From Streptomyces luteolus (GTDB taxonomy: Bacteria; Actinomycetota; Actinomycetes; Streptomycetales; Streptomycetaceae), in the NCBI RefSeq assembly GCF_029968015.1, contig NZ_JASCIS010000032.1:1-64000 (forward strand): 64,000 bases of DNA, given 5' to 3'. The number at the start of each line of letters is the position of its first letter. The first letter of the stretch is position 1. A program made the position numbers and the translations under genes. Under the pieces are notes generated by a model. It was not told where the DNA came from. It saw only the letters and a program-made list of their open reading frames with translations, and searched no databases. Shown piece after piece: positions 25,845-34,689 of this stretch.

Positions 25845-28652
25845 ATGACGATCCAGGAATCCGTACCCGCCACCCCACACACGACTCCCCGGCCCCAGTC
25901 GGCCGCACACCTCGGTGACCTGTTGACCACGGCCGCCGCACACCACCCGACGCATGGGCTGCGGTACTGCCTGACCGACGACGTGACGGACAGCCGGCTC
26001 CAGTCGTACCCCGAGCTGCTCGACGAGGCACGTCGGATCCTCGCGGGACTGCGCGCGGGCGGCGCCGAACCGGGCCGCAAGATCGCGCTGCTGCTTGAGC
26101 GGCCGGACGAGTTCCTTCCGGTGTTCTGGGCCTGCCTGCTCGGCGGCATGACCGCCTGCCCACTGGTCCCCATACGTGGCGACCAGGAGCGCTGGACCGC
26201 CCAACTCCTGCACGTGAAGACCTTGTTGGACGACCCCCTCCTTGTCACCACGGAGCGGCTGCGCGACGAGCTGCCCGAGGTCGCCGGCCTTGAGGTGACC
26301 GGCCTGAAGGACCTCAGGGCGCACGCGGGGGACCTCGACCCCGGGCAGGTGCCGCTCGGTGAGCCCGGGCCCGAGGACGTCGCCCTGCTCGTACTCACCT
26401 CGGGGTCCACCGGCAACTCCAAGGCCGTGATGCTCACCCACGCCAACCTGCTGGCCTCGATGGCCGCGAAGGCGGAGGTGCAGCAGCTCGGCCCCACGGA
26501 CATCACGCTGAACTGGATCTCGTACGACCACGTCGCCGCGCTGCTCGAAGCCCATCTGCTGCCGCTGTCGGTCGGCGCCACCCAGCTGCAGACCAGCCCA
26601 GACCTGATCCTCGGCGACCCGGTGCGCTTCCTGCAGCTGATCGACGCGCACCGCGTGACGATGACGTTCACGCCCAACTTCCTGCTCGGCCTGATCAACC
26701 AGGCGCTGGCCCAGCTGCCCGGAAACCTGCCCCTCGACCTGTCGAGCCTGCGGCACATCATCTCCGGCGGTGAGGCCAACGTGGTCGGCACGGGTGTCGC
26801 CTTCCTGGACAAGCTCGCCGTGTACGGCCTCGACCGGCGCGTGCTGTGGCCGGCCTTCGGCATGACGGAGACCTGTGCGGGCAGCATCTACAACCGCGAG
26901 TTCCCCGAGCGCGACCTGACGGCGGAGTTCGCCGCGGTCGGCCGCCCGGTGACAGGCCTCGCCCTCCGCGTGACGGAGAGCGGCAGCGGCCGGGTGCTCG
27001 CCGACGGAGAGGTCGGCGAGGTCGAGCTGCGCGGGCCGATGGTCACCGGCGGGTACTTCAACAACGCGCAGGCCACCGCGGAAGCGTTCACCGCCGACGG
27101 CTGGTTTCGCACCGGCGACCTCGGCCGGGTCGTCGACGGCCGGCTGACGCTCGTCGGGCGCAGCAAGGACAGCATCATCGTCAACGGCGTGAACTACTTC
27201 AGCCACGAGCTGGAGGCACTGCTCGAGGAGCTGGACGGGGTCCGTACCTCGTACGTTGCCGCCTTCCCCACCCGTCCGCAGGGGAGCGACACCGAACAAC
27301 TCGTCGTGGCCTTCGCGAGCACGCTCGACGAGGGCGACGAGGCCGGGCTGCACCGCCTGCTGATCGCGCTGCGCAACAGCGTGGTCATGGCGTGGGGCTT
27401 CCGGCCGACGGTGCTCCTGCCGTTGCCCGTCGAGGCCTTCCCCAAGACCAGCCTGGGCAAAATCCAGCGCTCGCTGATGCGGAGGCGCCTCGAGGCCGGT
27501 GAGTACGCGGACCGGCAGAGTGCGGTGGACGACCTGGTCACCCGTCACCTGGGCGGCTACGTCGCCCCCGAGGGCGAGGTGGAGGAGGCACTGGCCGGGA
27601 TATACGCCGAGCTGTTCGACCTGCCCGCCGATGCGGTCAGCGTAACGGCCAGCTTCTTCGACCTGGGCGGTACGTCACTGGACATCCTGCGCATGAAGCG
27701 GCTGGTCGGGCTCCGCCTCGCCGGCGTGGAACTGCCCGTACTCGCGCTCCTGATGGCGCCGAGCGTGCGCGAACTGGCCCGGCGGATCACGGTGGGCGCC
27801 GCCGCAGGACCGTCCGAGTACGACCCGATCGTGCCGCTGCAGACCAGCGGCGACAAGACTCCGCTGTTCTGCGTGCATCCCGGCGTCGGTGAGGTCCTCG
27901 TCTTCGTCAACCTGGCCAAGTACTTCGTGCACGAGCGTCCCTTCTACGCGCTCCGGGCGCGCGGCTTCAACGAGGGCGAGAAGCCGTTCGCTTCGTTCGA
28001 CGAGATGGCCCGTACGTACGCGGCGGCGATCCGAGCCAAGCAGCCGCACGGGCCCTACGCCCTGGCTGGCTACTCCTTCGGCTCCGCGGTGGCCTTCGAG
28101 ATCGCCAAGATCCTGGAAGCGGAGGGCGAGCAGGTCGACTTCGTCGGCAGCTTCAACCTTCCCCCGCACATCAAGTACCGGATGGACGAGCTCGACTACA
28201 TCGAGACCGCGGTCAATCTGGCGATGTTCCTGGAACTCGTCTCCAAGCAGCAGGCCGCCGAACTGCCCGCGCAGCTGCGCCCGCTCAGCAAGGCGGAGCA
28301 GCTGGAGCACCTGATCAGGATCGCCCCGCCGGAGCGCCTGGCCGAACTGGACCTGGACCTGCCCCGCTTCACGGCCTGGGCCGACCTCGCCGACGGCCTG
28401 ACCGGCCTGGGCCGCACCTACCAGCCGGGCGGCGACGTGCGGTCGATGAGCGTCTTCTACGCGATCCCGCTGCGCGGCACCAAGGAGGACTGGCTCGACA
28501 AGGAACTGCGCCGCTGGGACGACTTCACCCGCGAGGAGAACCGCTACCTCGATGTGCCCGGCGAGCACTACACGCTGATGGGCCCCAAGCACGTGGCGGC
28601 CTTCCAGGCCATTCTCCGGGCCGAGCTCGACCGGGCCCTGAACGGCAAGTGA
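25845..28652 (+). CDS. NRPS-like tridomain enzyme: adenylation, carrier protein, thioesterase
   Basis: A 935-residue A-T-TE enzyme without a condensation domain. The A domain contains LTSGSTGNSKAVMLTH (from residue 184), FGMTET (residue 338), WFRTGDLGRV, VGRSKDSIIVNG and the terminal KTSLGKIQRSLM lysine motif. The carrier site is DLGGTSLDILRM (Ser611). The thioesterase has GYSFGSA (Ser744) and a C-terminal His (GEHYTLMG). Enzymes of this architecture (TdiA, AtrA, RalA, and EchA of Streptomyces) activate arylpyruvates and couple two of them to quinones or furanones. With chorismate mutase and prephenate dehydratase downstream, phenylpyruvate is the likely substrate (inferred). ATG 25845 follows GGAGAGGG. 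First gene of the cluster operon. Confidence 0.9.
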   Translation: MTIQESVPATPHTTPRPQSAAHLGDLLTTAAAHHPTHGLRYCLTDDVTDSRLQSYPELLDEARRILAGLRAGGAEPGRKIALLLERPDEFLPVFWACLLGGMTACPLVPIRGDQERWTAQLLHVKTLLDDPLLVTTERLRDELPEVAGLEVTGLKDLRAHAGDLDPGQVPLGEPGPEDVALLVLTSGSTGNSKAVMLTHANLLASMAAKAEVQQLGPTDITLNWISYDHVAALLEAHLLPLSVGATQLQTSPDLILGDPVRFLQLIDAHRVTMTFTPNFLLGLINQALAQLPGNLPLDLSSLRHIISGGEANVVGTGVAFLDKLAVYGLDRRVLWPAFGMTETCAGSIYNREFPERDLTAEFAAVGRPVTGLALRVTESGSGRVLADGEVGEVELRGPMVTGGYFNNAQATAEAFTADGWFRTGDLGRVVDGRLTLVGRSKDSIIVNGVNYFSHELEALLEELDGVRTSYVAAFPTRPQGSDTEQLVVAFASTLDEGDEAGLHRLLIALRNSVVMAWGFRPTVLLPLPVEAFPKTSLGKIQRSLMRRRLEAGEYADRQSAVDDLVTRHLGGYVAPEGEVEEALAGIYAELFDLPADAVSVTASFFDLGGTSLDILRMKRLVGLRLAGVELPVLALLMAPSVRELARRITVGAAAGPSEYDPIVPLQTSGDKTPLFCVHPGVGEVLVFVNLAKYFVHERPFYALRARGFNEGEKPFASFDEMARTYAAAIRAKQPHGPYALAGYSFGSAVAFEIAKILEAEGEQVDFVGSFNLPPHIKYRMDELDYIETAVNLAMFLELVSKQQAAELPAQLRPLSKAEQLEHLIRIAPPERLAELDLDLPRFTAWADLADGLTGLGRTYQPGGDVRSMSVFYAIPLRGTKEDWLDKELRRWDDFTREENRYLDVPGEHYTLMGPKHVAAFQAILRAELDRALNGK

Positions 28653-28694
28653 GCGAGCACGATGCTCGTTCCGCAAGGAAAGCGAAAACACTTG

Positions 28695-29621
28695 ATGCAC
28701 GGTAAGAAGATCCTGATCACCGGTGGCACCGGGCAGGCCGCCCGGCCGGTCGCCGAGGCCCTGGCGGCCGACAACGAGGTCTGGTGCCTGGGCCGCTTCG
28801 GCACGCCGGGAGCGGAGGACGAACTGCGCTCCCAGGGGATCACCACGTACCGCTGGGACATGGGTGAGGACACTCTCGACGACCTGCCCGACGACTTCAC
28901 CCATGTCATGCACTCCGCGGTGCACCGCGGCTACGACGGGGACTTCGACACCGCCATCGAGGTCAACTCGGTCGCGGTGGGGCGCCTGATGACGCACTGC
29001 CGCAAGGCCGAGGCGTTCCTGCACGTGTCGACCGGGGCGTTCTACAAGCGGCAGACGCTCGACCACCAGTACAAGGAGACCGACCCGCTGGACGGTGTGG
29101 CGGAGTGGCTGCCCACGTACCCCGTCTGCAAGATCGCCGCCGAGGGCACCGCACGCGCCTACGCCCGCACGCTCGGCCTGCCCACCACCATCGCCCGGCT
29201 CAACATCTCCTACGGTCCCGCCTCCTACGGCGGCGTGCCGGTCATGTACTTCAACAAGATGCTGGCCGGTGAACAGATCCCGATTCCACTGGAGGGACAG
29301 AACTGGGCCTCGCTGATCCACACCGACGATCTGGCACACCAGACTCCGCTGCTGTGGGGGATCGCGAGCACGCCCGCGACGGTGGTCAACTGGGGCGGCG
29401 ACGAGCCGGTCGGAATGACCGACTGCGCGCAGTACATGGCTCAACTCACCGGCGTCGAGGCGAAGTTCGAGAAGACCCCGGTGACGCGGGAGACCTACGC
29501 CTTCGACAGCAGCAAGCGGCGGTCGCTGATCGGCGACTGCACCGTCGAATGGCACGACGGCATCCGCCGCACGCTCCAGTCCCACTTCCCGGAGATCCGC
29601 CTGAAGGAGGCATCCGCATGA
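28695..29621 (+). CDS. NAD(P)-dependent epimerase/reductase of the biosynthetic cluster
   Basis: A 308-residue extended SDR-type protein with the nucleotide loop ILITGGTGQAARPVAEAL and the conserved YPVCKIAAEG in the active-site helix (Y and K of the Y-x-x-x-K motif). It resembles reductases that act on the quinone of terphenyl clusters (terfestatin TerB-like, from memory) but may equally be a sugar-epimerase-like enzyme. ATG 28695 is chosen (AAGGAAAG about 12 bases upstream); the in-frame ATG at 28662 is 11 codons earlier. It follows the A-T-TE gene by about 40 bases and overlaps the next gene as ATGA. Confidence 0.82.
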   Translation: MHGKKILITGGTGQAARPVAEALAADNEVWCLGRFGTPGAEDELRSQGITTYRWDMGEDTLDDLPDDFTHVMHSAVHRGYDGDFDTAIEVNSVAVGRLMTHCRKAEAFLHVSTGAFYKRQTLDHQYKETDPLDGVAEWLPTYPVCKIAAEGTARAYARTLGLPTTIARLNISYGPASYGGVPVMYFNKMLAGEQIPIPLEGQNWASLIHTDDLAHQTPLLWGIASTPATVVNWGGDEPVGMTDCAQYMAQLTGVEAKFEKTPVTRETYAFDSSKRRSLIGDCTVEWHDGIRRTLQSHFPEIRLKEASA

Positions 29622-30076
29622 GCGGCACGACGAACGGCGGTGCCGCCGGGGTGGAGGAGCGTATCCGCGCCGCGTACGACGCCTTCCACCGCCGGGACAT
29701 CGACGCGATCCTCTCCTACTTCTCCTCCGACGTTGTCTGGGTGCACCCCGACGGCATGGAGCTGGCGGGCCTGGGCGGGGCCAAGCACGGTCACGCCGGG
29801 ATGCGGGAGTTCCTCGGGCGGGTGCCGCAGGTCCTGGGTGGCATGGTGCTCGACCCGCACGAGTTCCTGGTGAGCGGCGACCGCGTGATCGTGCTCGGCG
29901 ACCGGGAGGTCACCAGCCGTGAGGGCCGCAAGGAGACCCTGCGGTTCGTACAGACGTGGACCCTCGGCGAGGACGGCCTGGCCGTGCACTTCGAGGACTA
30001 CTTCGACACCGTCGAGATGTTCCGGCTGATCGACCCGGAGTCGGTCCGCGCCCCGATACCGGGGGCCGCGGGATGA
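29618..30076 (+). CDS. NTF2-fold (SnoaL-like) enzyme of the biosynthetic cluster, probable dehydratase
   Basis: A 152-residue NTF2-like protein with the same motifs as its paralogue at 24017: VWVHPDGM, LGGAKHGHAGMREFLGRVP, DRVIVLGDREVT and a C-terminal YFDTVEMF. Coupled by ATGA to the reductase before it and by ATGA to the cupin after it. In terfestatin biosynthesis a reductase (TerB) and an NTF2-fold enzyme (TerC) work together on the polyporic acid core (from memory), so reduction followed by dehydration is the working hypothesis for this pair. Confidence 0.85.
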   Translation: MSGTTNGGAAGVEERIRAAYDAFHRRDIDAILSYFSSDVVWVHPDGMELAGLGGAKHGHAGMREFLGRVPQVLGGMVLDPHEFLVSGDRVIVLGDREVTSREGRKETLRFVQTWTLGEDGLAVHFEDYFDTVEMFRLIDPESVRAPIPGAAG

Positions 30077-30552
30077 GCCGCGGCGACTCCCGGGTCCTGT
30101 ACGTGCCGGCCGGCGGGGGCGAGAGCCGCTGGGTCTTCGGCGACAAGTACACCTTCAAGGCCGACGCCGAGACCACCGGTGGCGCCTTCAGCCTCCTCGA
30201 GGCACACGTCCCCGCCGAGGCCGGGCCCCCGCCGCATGTGCACGAGCACAGCGACGAGGCGTTCTATCTCCTCGAAGGCGCAGTGCAGTTCACCGACGGC
30301 GAGGAGGTGCACACGGTGGAGCAGGGTGGCTTCATCTTCGTTCCCCGCGGCAGTGTGCACGGCTTCAAGAACCTCGGCCCCGAGCCCGCCAAGATGCTCG
30401 CCTGGTTCACGCCGGGCGGTACGGAAGGGTTCTTCAAGGCGCTCGGTGTGCCCGCGGTCGAGGGCGCACCGCCTCCTGGACGGGCCCAAGTCCTCAAGGA
30501 CGCCGAGGACGCAATGAAGATCGTCGAGAAGTTCGACTCGAAGTTCGTCTGA
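30073..30552 (+). CDS. Cupin domain protein
   Basis: A 159-residue quercetinase-like cupin. The two conserved motifs are PPHVHEHSDEAFYLLEG (H-x-H and Glu for metal binding) and VPRGSVHGFKN (second His). It starts at ATG 30073, overlapping the NTF2-fold gene stop as ATGA, and is followed by a strong inverted repeat, so it ends the first operon of the cluster. It may be an oxygenase or isomerase acting on the aromatic product; the family is functionally diverse, and no substrate can be read from sequence. Confidence 0.85.
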   Translation: MSRGDSRVLYVPAGGGESRWVFGDKYTFKADAETTGGAFSLLEAHVPAEAGPPPHVHEHSDEAFYLLEGAVQFTDGEEVHTVEQGGFIFVPRGSVHGFKNLGPEPAKMLAWFTPGGTEGFFKALGVPAVEGAPPPGRAQVLKDAEDAMKIVEKFDSKFV

Positions 30553-30567
30553 CCTGGGCACGTCCCC

Positions 30568-30615
30568 ACCCCCTCCGGCGCCCGTCGTCCCCCACTCTCC
30601 GGCGCCGGAGGGGGT
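30568..30615 (+). terminator. Perfect 15-bp inverted repeat between cupin and PPTase genes
   Basis: ACCCCCTCCGGCGCC (30568-30582) pairs exactly with 30601-30615 around an 18-base loop. It lies 15 bases after the cupin stop and 54 bases before the next gene, so it probably ends or attenuates the first operon of the cluster. Confidence 0.7.
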
Positions 30616-30668
30616 GGCCTGCCCGCATCGACCGCGACCTGTGCCGCAACCACTGACCGGGAAGAGAG

Positions 30669-31508
30669 ATGCCCGAGGACGTCACCATCGCAGCTCCCGC
30701 CACCCGGCGCACCGAAGCGCCCCGGACACCCGGCGCCCGGACCCCACGCCCCGCGCAGACCTGCCGGGTGTGGTGGGCCCGGCCGACGCGGTTCTCCGTA
30801 CGAGACCTGGAGGTGCTCAGCACCGTCGAACGCGAGCGCCGCGAGTCCACGCACCGCGCCGACGACCAGGACCGGTTCACCACCGGAGCCGTCCTGCTGC
30901 GCCTGGCGCTCGGCTCGGCGCTCGGCATCCCGCCGCAGAACGTGCCCATCGACCGCAGGTGCCCCGAGTGCCAGGGCGCCCACGGCCGGCCCCGGGTGCC
31001 CGGCATTCTCGGTGTGGACTGTTCGGTCACGCATACCGAGAGCCAGGTCGGGATCGCCGTCGTCCGAGGTCGTCGTATCGGCATCGACGCCGAAGAGGTC
31101 GTCGAGCAGGACGAGTTCGACGACCTCGCGGCCACCGCGCTCACCCAGCGGGAGCGGGCTTCCCTCGCGCGGCGCCCGCGACGGTGCCGGGCGAAGGCCT
31201 TCACCGAGCTGTGGACCGCCAAAGAGGCGGCGCTCAAGGCGACCGGTGACGGGCTGCGGGTCTGTCCCAGTGCGCTGGAGGTCTGCGCCACCGGCACCGG
31301 CCTGCGCTTCACCCGGCTGCCCGATATCCCCGCCCTGGCCCGGGGTGCCGTCCTGCGCCCCCTCAGGCCACGAGCCGGAGTCGCCACGCTCGCCGTCCTG
31401 GGCAGGGAGCCCGTCACCGTGCACGAGAGCCCGGCGTCCGCCCTCTTCGGCGGCGCCTCCGCCACCCCCGCCGACGCCACCGGCCACTTCTTCGGAGACC
31501 GTGCGTGA
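30669..31508 (+). CDS. 4'-phosphopantetheinyl transferase (Sfp type)
   Basis: A 279-residue Sfp-type transferase that loads the phosphopantetheine arm of coenzyme A onto carrier proteins. The signature RIGIDAEEV (metal Asp and Glu) and WTAKEAALKATGDG (K-E-A-x-x-K) are present, as is SVTHTESQVGIAVVRG. Its target is most likely the carrier domain of the adjacent A-T-TE enzyme (Ser611). An unusually long Pro/Arg-rich N-terminus (about 30 residues) precedes the domain. Its stop overlaps the GTG start of the chorismate mutase gene (GTGA), linking it to the precursor-supply genes. Confidence 0.9.
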   Translation: MPEDVTIAAPATRRTEAPRTPGARTPRPAQTCRVWWARPTRFSVRDLEVLSTVERERRESTHRADDQDRFTTGAVLLRLALGSALGIPPQNVPIDRRCPECQGAHGRPRVPGILGVDCSVTHTESQVGIAVVRGRRIGIDAEEVVEQDEFDDLAATALTQRERASLARRPRRCRAKAFTELWTAKEAALKATGDGLRVCPSALEVCATGTGLRFTRLPDIPALARGAVLRPLRPRAGVATLAVLGREPVTVHESPASALFGGASATPADATGHFFGDRA

Positions 31509-31948
31509 AGACCACCACCCACCACCCCGCAACCCAGTGCGGCGCTCCTGCCGTACGCGCGGTGCGCGGCGCCACCCAGACCACGTACGACACCCCGCGG
31601 CTGATCGAGAAGGCCACCGGAGAGCTCCTCACCGAGATCATGCGCCGCAACGGCCTGGCCCAGGAGGACTTCATCAGCATCCTGTTCACCGCGACCCCGG
31701 ACCTCTCCTCTGCCTATCCGGCCGCCACAGCAAGGGAGTTGGGACTGACCGACGTCCCTCTGATGTGCGCCACCGAGATCGCGGTACCGGGGTCGCTGAG
31801 CCGCACCATCCGCATCCTCGCCCATGTGCACACGCCCAAGACCCGCGAGGCCATACGCCATGTCTACCTCGGCGGCACGAAGGTGCTGCGGCCAGACCTG
31901 ACCACCGCAGATACCGGCTCGACTCCGCCCCTGCCCCAAGGAGAGTGA
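31505..31948 (+). CDS. aroH: Chorismate mutase, AroH type
   Basis: A 147-residue monofunctional chorismate mutase of the AroH fold, converting chorismate to prephenate. The active-site pattern is clear: RAVRGATQTTYDT (Arg near the N-terminus), then LMCATEIAVPGSLSRTIRIL, containing the Glu and Arg known from Bacillus subtilis AroH. The GTG start at 31505 overlaps the PPTase stop. AroH-type mutases are not typical of Streptomyces primary metabolism, where AroQ-type enzymes prevail, so this is probably dedicated to the cluster. It is followed three bases later by DAHP synthase. Confidence 0.92.
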   Translation: MKTTTHHPATQCGAPAVRAVRGATQTTYDTPRLIEKATGELLTEIMRRNGLAQEDFISILFTATPDLSSAYPAATARELGLTDVPLMCATEIAVPGSLSRTIRILAHVHTPKTREAIRHVYLGGTKVLRPDLTTADTGSTPPLPQGE

Positions 31949-31950
31949 CC

Positions 31951-33177
31951 ATGTCCGCGCTGCCCTCACCCCCACCCCTCGGCATCGACGGGGCACCCAG
32001 GCCCGCCCTCCGCGACGACGAGCCGTACCCGGTCACCGCGGTGCAGCAGCCCGAGTGGGCCGACCCGCTGCGAGCGGCCGCCGTACGGGCCGAACTCGCG
32101 GGCCGCCCCGGCCTGGTGGGCTGGGACGAGGTCCGGATGCTCCGTCTGCTCCTCGCCGAGGCCGCCACGGGCACCTACCAGGTCATCCAGGCCGGCGACT
32201 GCGCGGAGGACCCTGCCGAGTGCGAAGCGGAGGCCGTCAACCGCAAGGTCGGCCTGATCGACGCGCTCGCCGGCGTCATGAAGATCAATACGGGTAAGCC
32301 GGTCATCCGGATCGGGCGCATCGCCGGACAGTTCGCCAAGCCGCGCAGCGCTCCCACGGAAACCGTCGACGGCCGTGAACTCCCGGTCTACCGAGGCCAC
32401 TTGGTCAACTCTCCGCACGCCACACCGGAGGACCGACGGGCGGACCCGGACCGCATGCTCAGCTGCTACGACGCCGCGCAGCGCGCCACCACGCTCCTGC
32501 AGCGGCGCACCGGCGCCTGGGTGCCGCCCATCGGCGCCCCGGTGTGGACGAGCCACGAGGCCCTGGTCCTCGACTACGAACTGCCGCTGCTGCGCCGCAC
32601 CGCAGACGGCCGGACCATCCTGACCTCCACCCACCTGCCCTGGATCGGGGACCGTACCCGCCAGCCGGACGGCACCCACGTCCAGATCCTCGCGGAGGTG
32701 GCCAACCCGGTGGCGTGCAAGGTCGGTCCGTCCATGTCCCCCGACGAGCTGGTGGAGCTGTGCGCCCTGCTCGATCCCGGCAAGGAGCCCGGCCGCCTCA
32801 CGCTGATCGCCCGCATGGGCGCGGGACAGGCAGCCGCCAAGCTGCCCGCGCTCGTCACGGCGGTACGCGAGGCCGGGCATCAGGTGCCCTGGCTCTGCGA
32901 CCCCATGCACGGCAACACCTTCAAGACCGAGGGCGGCGTGAAGACCCGGTCCGTGCAGGTCCTGATCGACGAGGTCGTGGCCTTCCAGCAGGCGGTGACC
33001 GCAGCCGGAGGCGTGGCCGCCGGCCTGCACCTGGAGACCACACCGGACGACGTCACCGAATGCGTGTGGAGCACGCGGCAGGTGGGCGATCTGGGGGTGC
33101 GCTACACGACGTTGTGCGACCCGAGACTCAACCCCCGGCAGGCGGTCGCCGTCGCCGGCGCCTGGAGCACCCGCTGA
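31951..33177 (+). CDS. Class II 3-deoxy-7-phosphoheptulonate (DAHP) synthase
   Basis: A 408-residue plant-type DAHP synthase that starts the shikimate pathway from PEP and erythrose 4-phosphate. Motifs are IQAGDCAEDPAECEA, IRIGRIAGQFAKPRS, GHLVNSP and WLCDPMHGNTFKT, which include the metal and PEP ligands (C, H, E, D). AAGGAGA precedes the ATG at 31951. Shorter than the 450-residue housekeeping enzymes, like the feedback-insensitive copies of phenazine and other aromatic clusters. Coupled with chorismate mutase and prephenate dehydratase it would raise phenylpyruvate supply. Confidence 0.93.
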   Translation: MSALPSPPPLGIDGAPRPALRDDEPYPVTAVQQPEWADPLRAAAVRAELAGRPGLVGWDEVRMLRLLLAEAATGTYQVIQAGDCAEDPAECEAEAVNRKVGLIDALAGVMKINTGKPVIRIGRIAGQFAKPRSAPTETVDGRELPVYRGHLVNSPHATPEDRRADPDRMLSCYDAAQRATTLLQRRTGAWVPPIGAPVWTSHEALVLDYELPLLRRTADGRTILTSTHLPWIGDRTRQPDGTHVQILAEVANPVACKVGPSMSPDELVELCALLDPGKEPGRLTLIARMGAGQAAAKLPALVTAVREAGHQVPWLCDPMHGNTFKTEGGVKTRSVQVLIDEVVAFQQAVTAAGGVAAGLHLETTPDDVTECVWSTRQVGDLGVRYTTLCDPRLNPRQAVAVAGAWSTR

Positions 33178-33214
33178 CCGGGCCCACCGACCCGACTGAA
33201 GGAGGCTACTGCCG

Positions 33215-34063
33215 ATGCCCGTTGGCTATCTGGGCCCGCCCGGCTCGTTCACGCAGGCGGCGCTGGCCGGACTGGACGTGCCGCCGCACGAGAGCGTCCC
33301 CTACCCCAGCGTGCGCCAGGCGCTCGACGCGGTCCGCGCGGGGGCGGTGGACGGCGCGGTCGTCCCCTGGGAGAACTCAGTCGAGGGTTCCGTCACCGCG
33401 TCGGTCGACGCGCTGTCCCACGGCGACCTGTGCATCACCGGCGAGACACTGCTCCGCGTGGAGTTCGCCCTTGGCGTGCCGGCGGGCGGGTCTCTCGACT
33501 CCGTACGCCGGGTGCTGACGCATCCGCATGCGCACGCGCAGTGCAGCGCCTGGCTCCACCGCGAGCTGCCGCACGCCGAGGTGATCAACTCCGCCTCGAC
33601 GGCCCGCGCCGCCCAGGAGGTGGGCAGCTCGGCCGGTCCCGGCGAGGCAGCCATCGCCGCACCGCAGGCCCTGCTCGACAACGGCCTCGACATCGCCGCC
33701 CAGGACATCGGGGCCCGGCAGGACGCCATGACCCGCTTCGTCAGGATCTCCCGCAGAAGGGCCCCGGCTCCACCCACCGGCGCCGATCGCAGCAGCCTCA
33801 TCGTCCCCATGACCGGCCGGGTGGGCGAACTGCACATCGTGCTCGCGGAGTTCGCCCGCTGGTCGATACCGCTGACGTCGGTGCTCTCCCGGCCCGGTGG
33901 CGCGGGATTCGGCGACTACTCCTTTCTGCTCGAGTGCGAGGGCCATATCAGCGAGCCTTCCGTCGGCGCTGTCGTCACGGCTCTGCACCAGCGAAACAGC
34001 CGAACCATGTTCCTGGGCAGTTATCCGCGCGCCCATTCCCCTCACATGTCCGTACCGAGGTGA
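33215..34063 (+). CDS. pheA: Prephenate dehydratase
   Basis: A 282-residue monofunctional prephenate dehydratase: prephenate to phenylpyruvate, water and CO2. The periplasmic-binding-like catalytic domain starts with VGYLGPPGSFTQAA and includes VPWENSVEGSV and the catalytic T-R-F in AMTRFVRISR; a C-terminal ACT domain follows (VLSRPGGAGFGDYSFLLECEG), the site where phenylalanine would inhibit the enzyme. The ACT GALV and ESRP motifs are not obvious, so feedback control may be reduced. AAGGAGG precedes the start. The absence of an aminotransferase after it fits direct use of phenylpyruvate. Confidence 0.92.
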   Translation: MPVGYLGPPGSFTQAALAGLDVPPHESVPYPSVRQALDAVRAGAVDGAVVPWENSVEGSVTASVDALSHGDLCITGETLLRVEFALGVPAGGSLDSVRRVLTHPHAHAQCSAWLHRELPHAEVINSASTARAAQEVGSSAGPGEAAIAAPQALLDNGLDIAAQDIGARQDAMTRFVRISRRRAPAPPTGADRSSLIVPMTGRVGELHIVLAEFARWSIPLTSVLSRPGGAGFGDYSFLLECEGHISEPSVGAVVTALHQRNSRTMFLGSYPRAHSPHMSVPR

Positions 34064-34068
34064 CAACC

Positions 34069-34689
34069 ATGAATTTCGCAGCTTCCGCACCTGCTCACGA
34101 GACGCTGACGCTCGCCGCGGATGCGCAGGACCTCCTCTTCAACGAGGCGCACACCGCGCACACTTACACATCCGAACCGGTGTCGGACGCGCAGCTCGCC
34201 GCCATCCACGAGCTGGTCAAGAACGCGCCTACGTCACTCAACAGCCAGCCGCTGCGCGCGGCGCTGGTCCGCAGCGACTCGGCTCGCGATCGGCTCGTCG
34301 CACAGATGGCGCCGGGCAATCGGCCCAAGGCACGGCAGGCGCCGCTCGTCGTCGTACTCGCCACGGACCTCGACTTCCACGAGACTCTGGCCAGGGTGGC
34401 ACCGCATGTGCCCGACGCACGCGAGCTGTTCAGCGACGAGACCATGCGGCATGAGTCCGCCGTGGTCAACGCCTCCCTGCAGATCGCGTACTTCATCCTC
34501 GGCGTACGCGCCGCAGGCCTCGCGGTGGGTCCGATGTCCGGTTTCGATGCCCCGGCCGTGACCGAGGAGTTCTTCCCCGGCGGCCGGCATCGCGCCCTGG
34601 TGGTCGCGAACGTCGGTCACCCGGGACCTGACGCCTTCCGCCCGCGCGCTCCCCGCCTGGAGTTCGGGGAGGTCTTCAAGACGGTGTGA
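34069..34689 (+). CDS. Nitroreductase family protein (RutE/HadB-like)
   Basis: A 206-residue FMN-dependent protein of the malonic semialdehyde reductase (RutE)/nitroreductase branch. The FMN phosphate segment is NAPTSLNSQPLRAAL, the dimer helix ASLQIAYFILGVRAAGLAVG, and GPMSGFDAPAV is also characteristic. It begins 5 bases after prephenate dehydratase and belongs to the cluster operon. A role in reducing a quinone or enone intermediate of the terphenyl-type product is possible; the family also reduces aldehydes. The ATG at 34069 is preceded by GAGGTGACAACC. Confidence 0.88.
   Translation: MNFAASAPAHETLTLAADAQDLLFNEAHTAHTYTSEPVSDAQLAAIHELVKNAPTSLNSQPLRAALVRSDSARDRLVAQMAPGNRPKARQAPLVVVLATDLDFHETLARVAPHVPDARELFSDETMRHESAVVNASLQIAYFILGVRAAGLAVGPMSGFDAPAVTEEFFPGGRHRALVVANVGHPGPDAFRPRAPRLEFGEVFKTV

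Noticed and set aside
25173..27548. A long open frame (about 790 codons) on the minus strand across the HxlR and A-T-TE genes
   Set aside because: It is antisense to clearly recognised domains and has no family motifs; its composition is that of a shadow frame in GC-rich DNA.
27675..29585. A minus-strand open frame of over 600 codons across the thioesterase and reductase genes
   Set aside because: No recognisable domain, antisense to the conserved GYSFGSA and Rossmann motifs; shadow frame.
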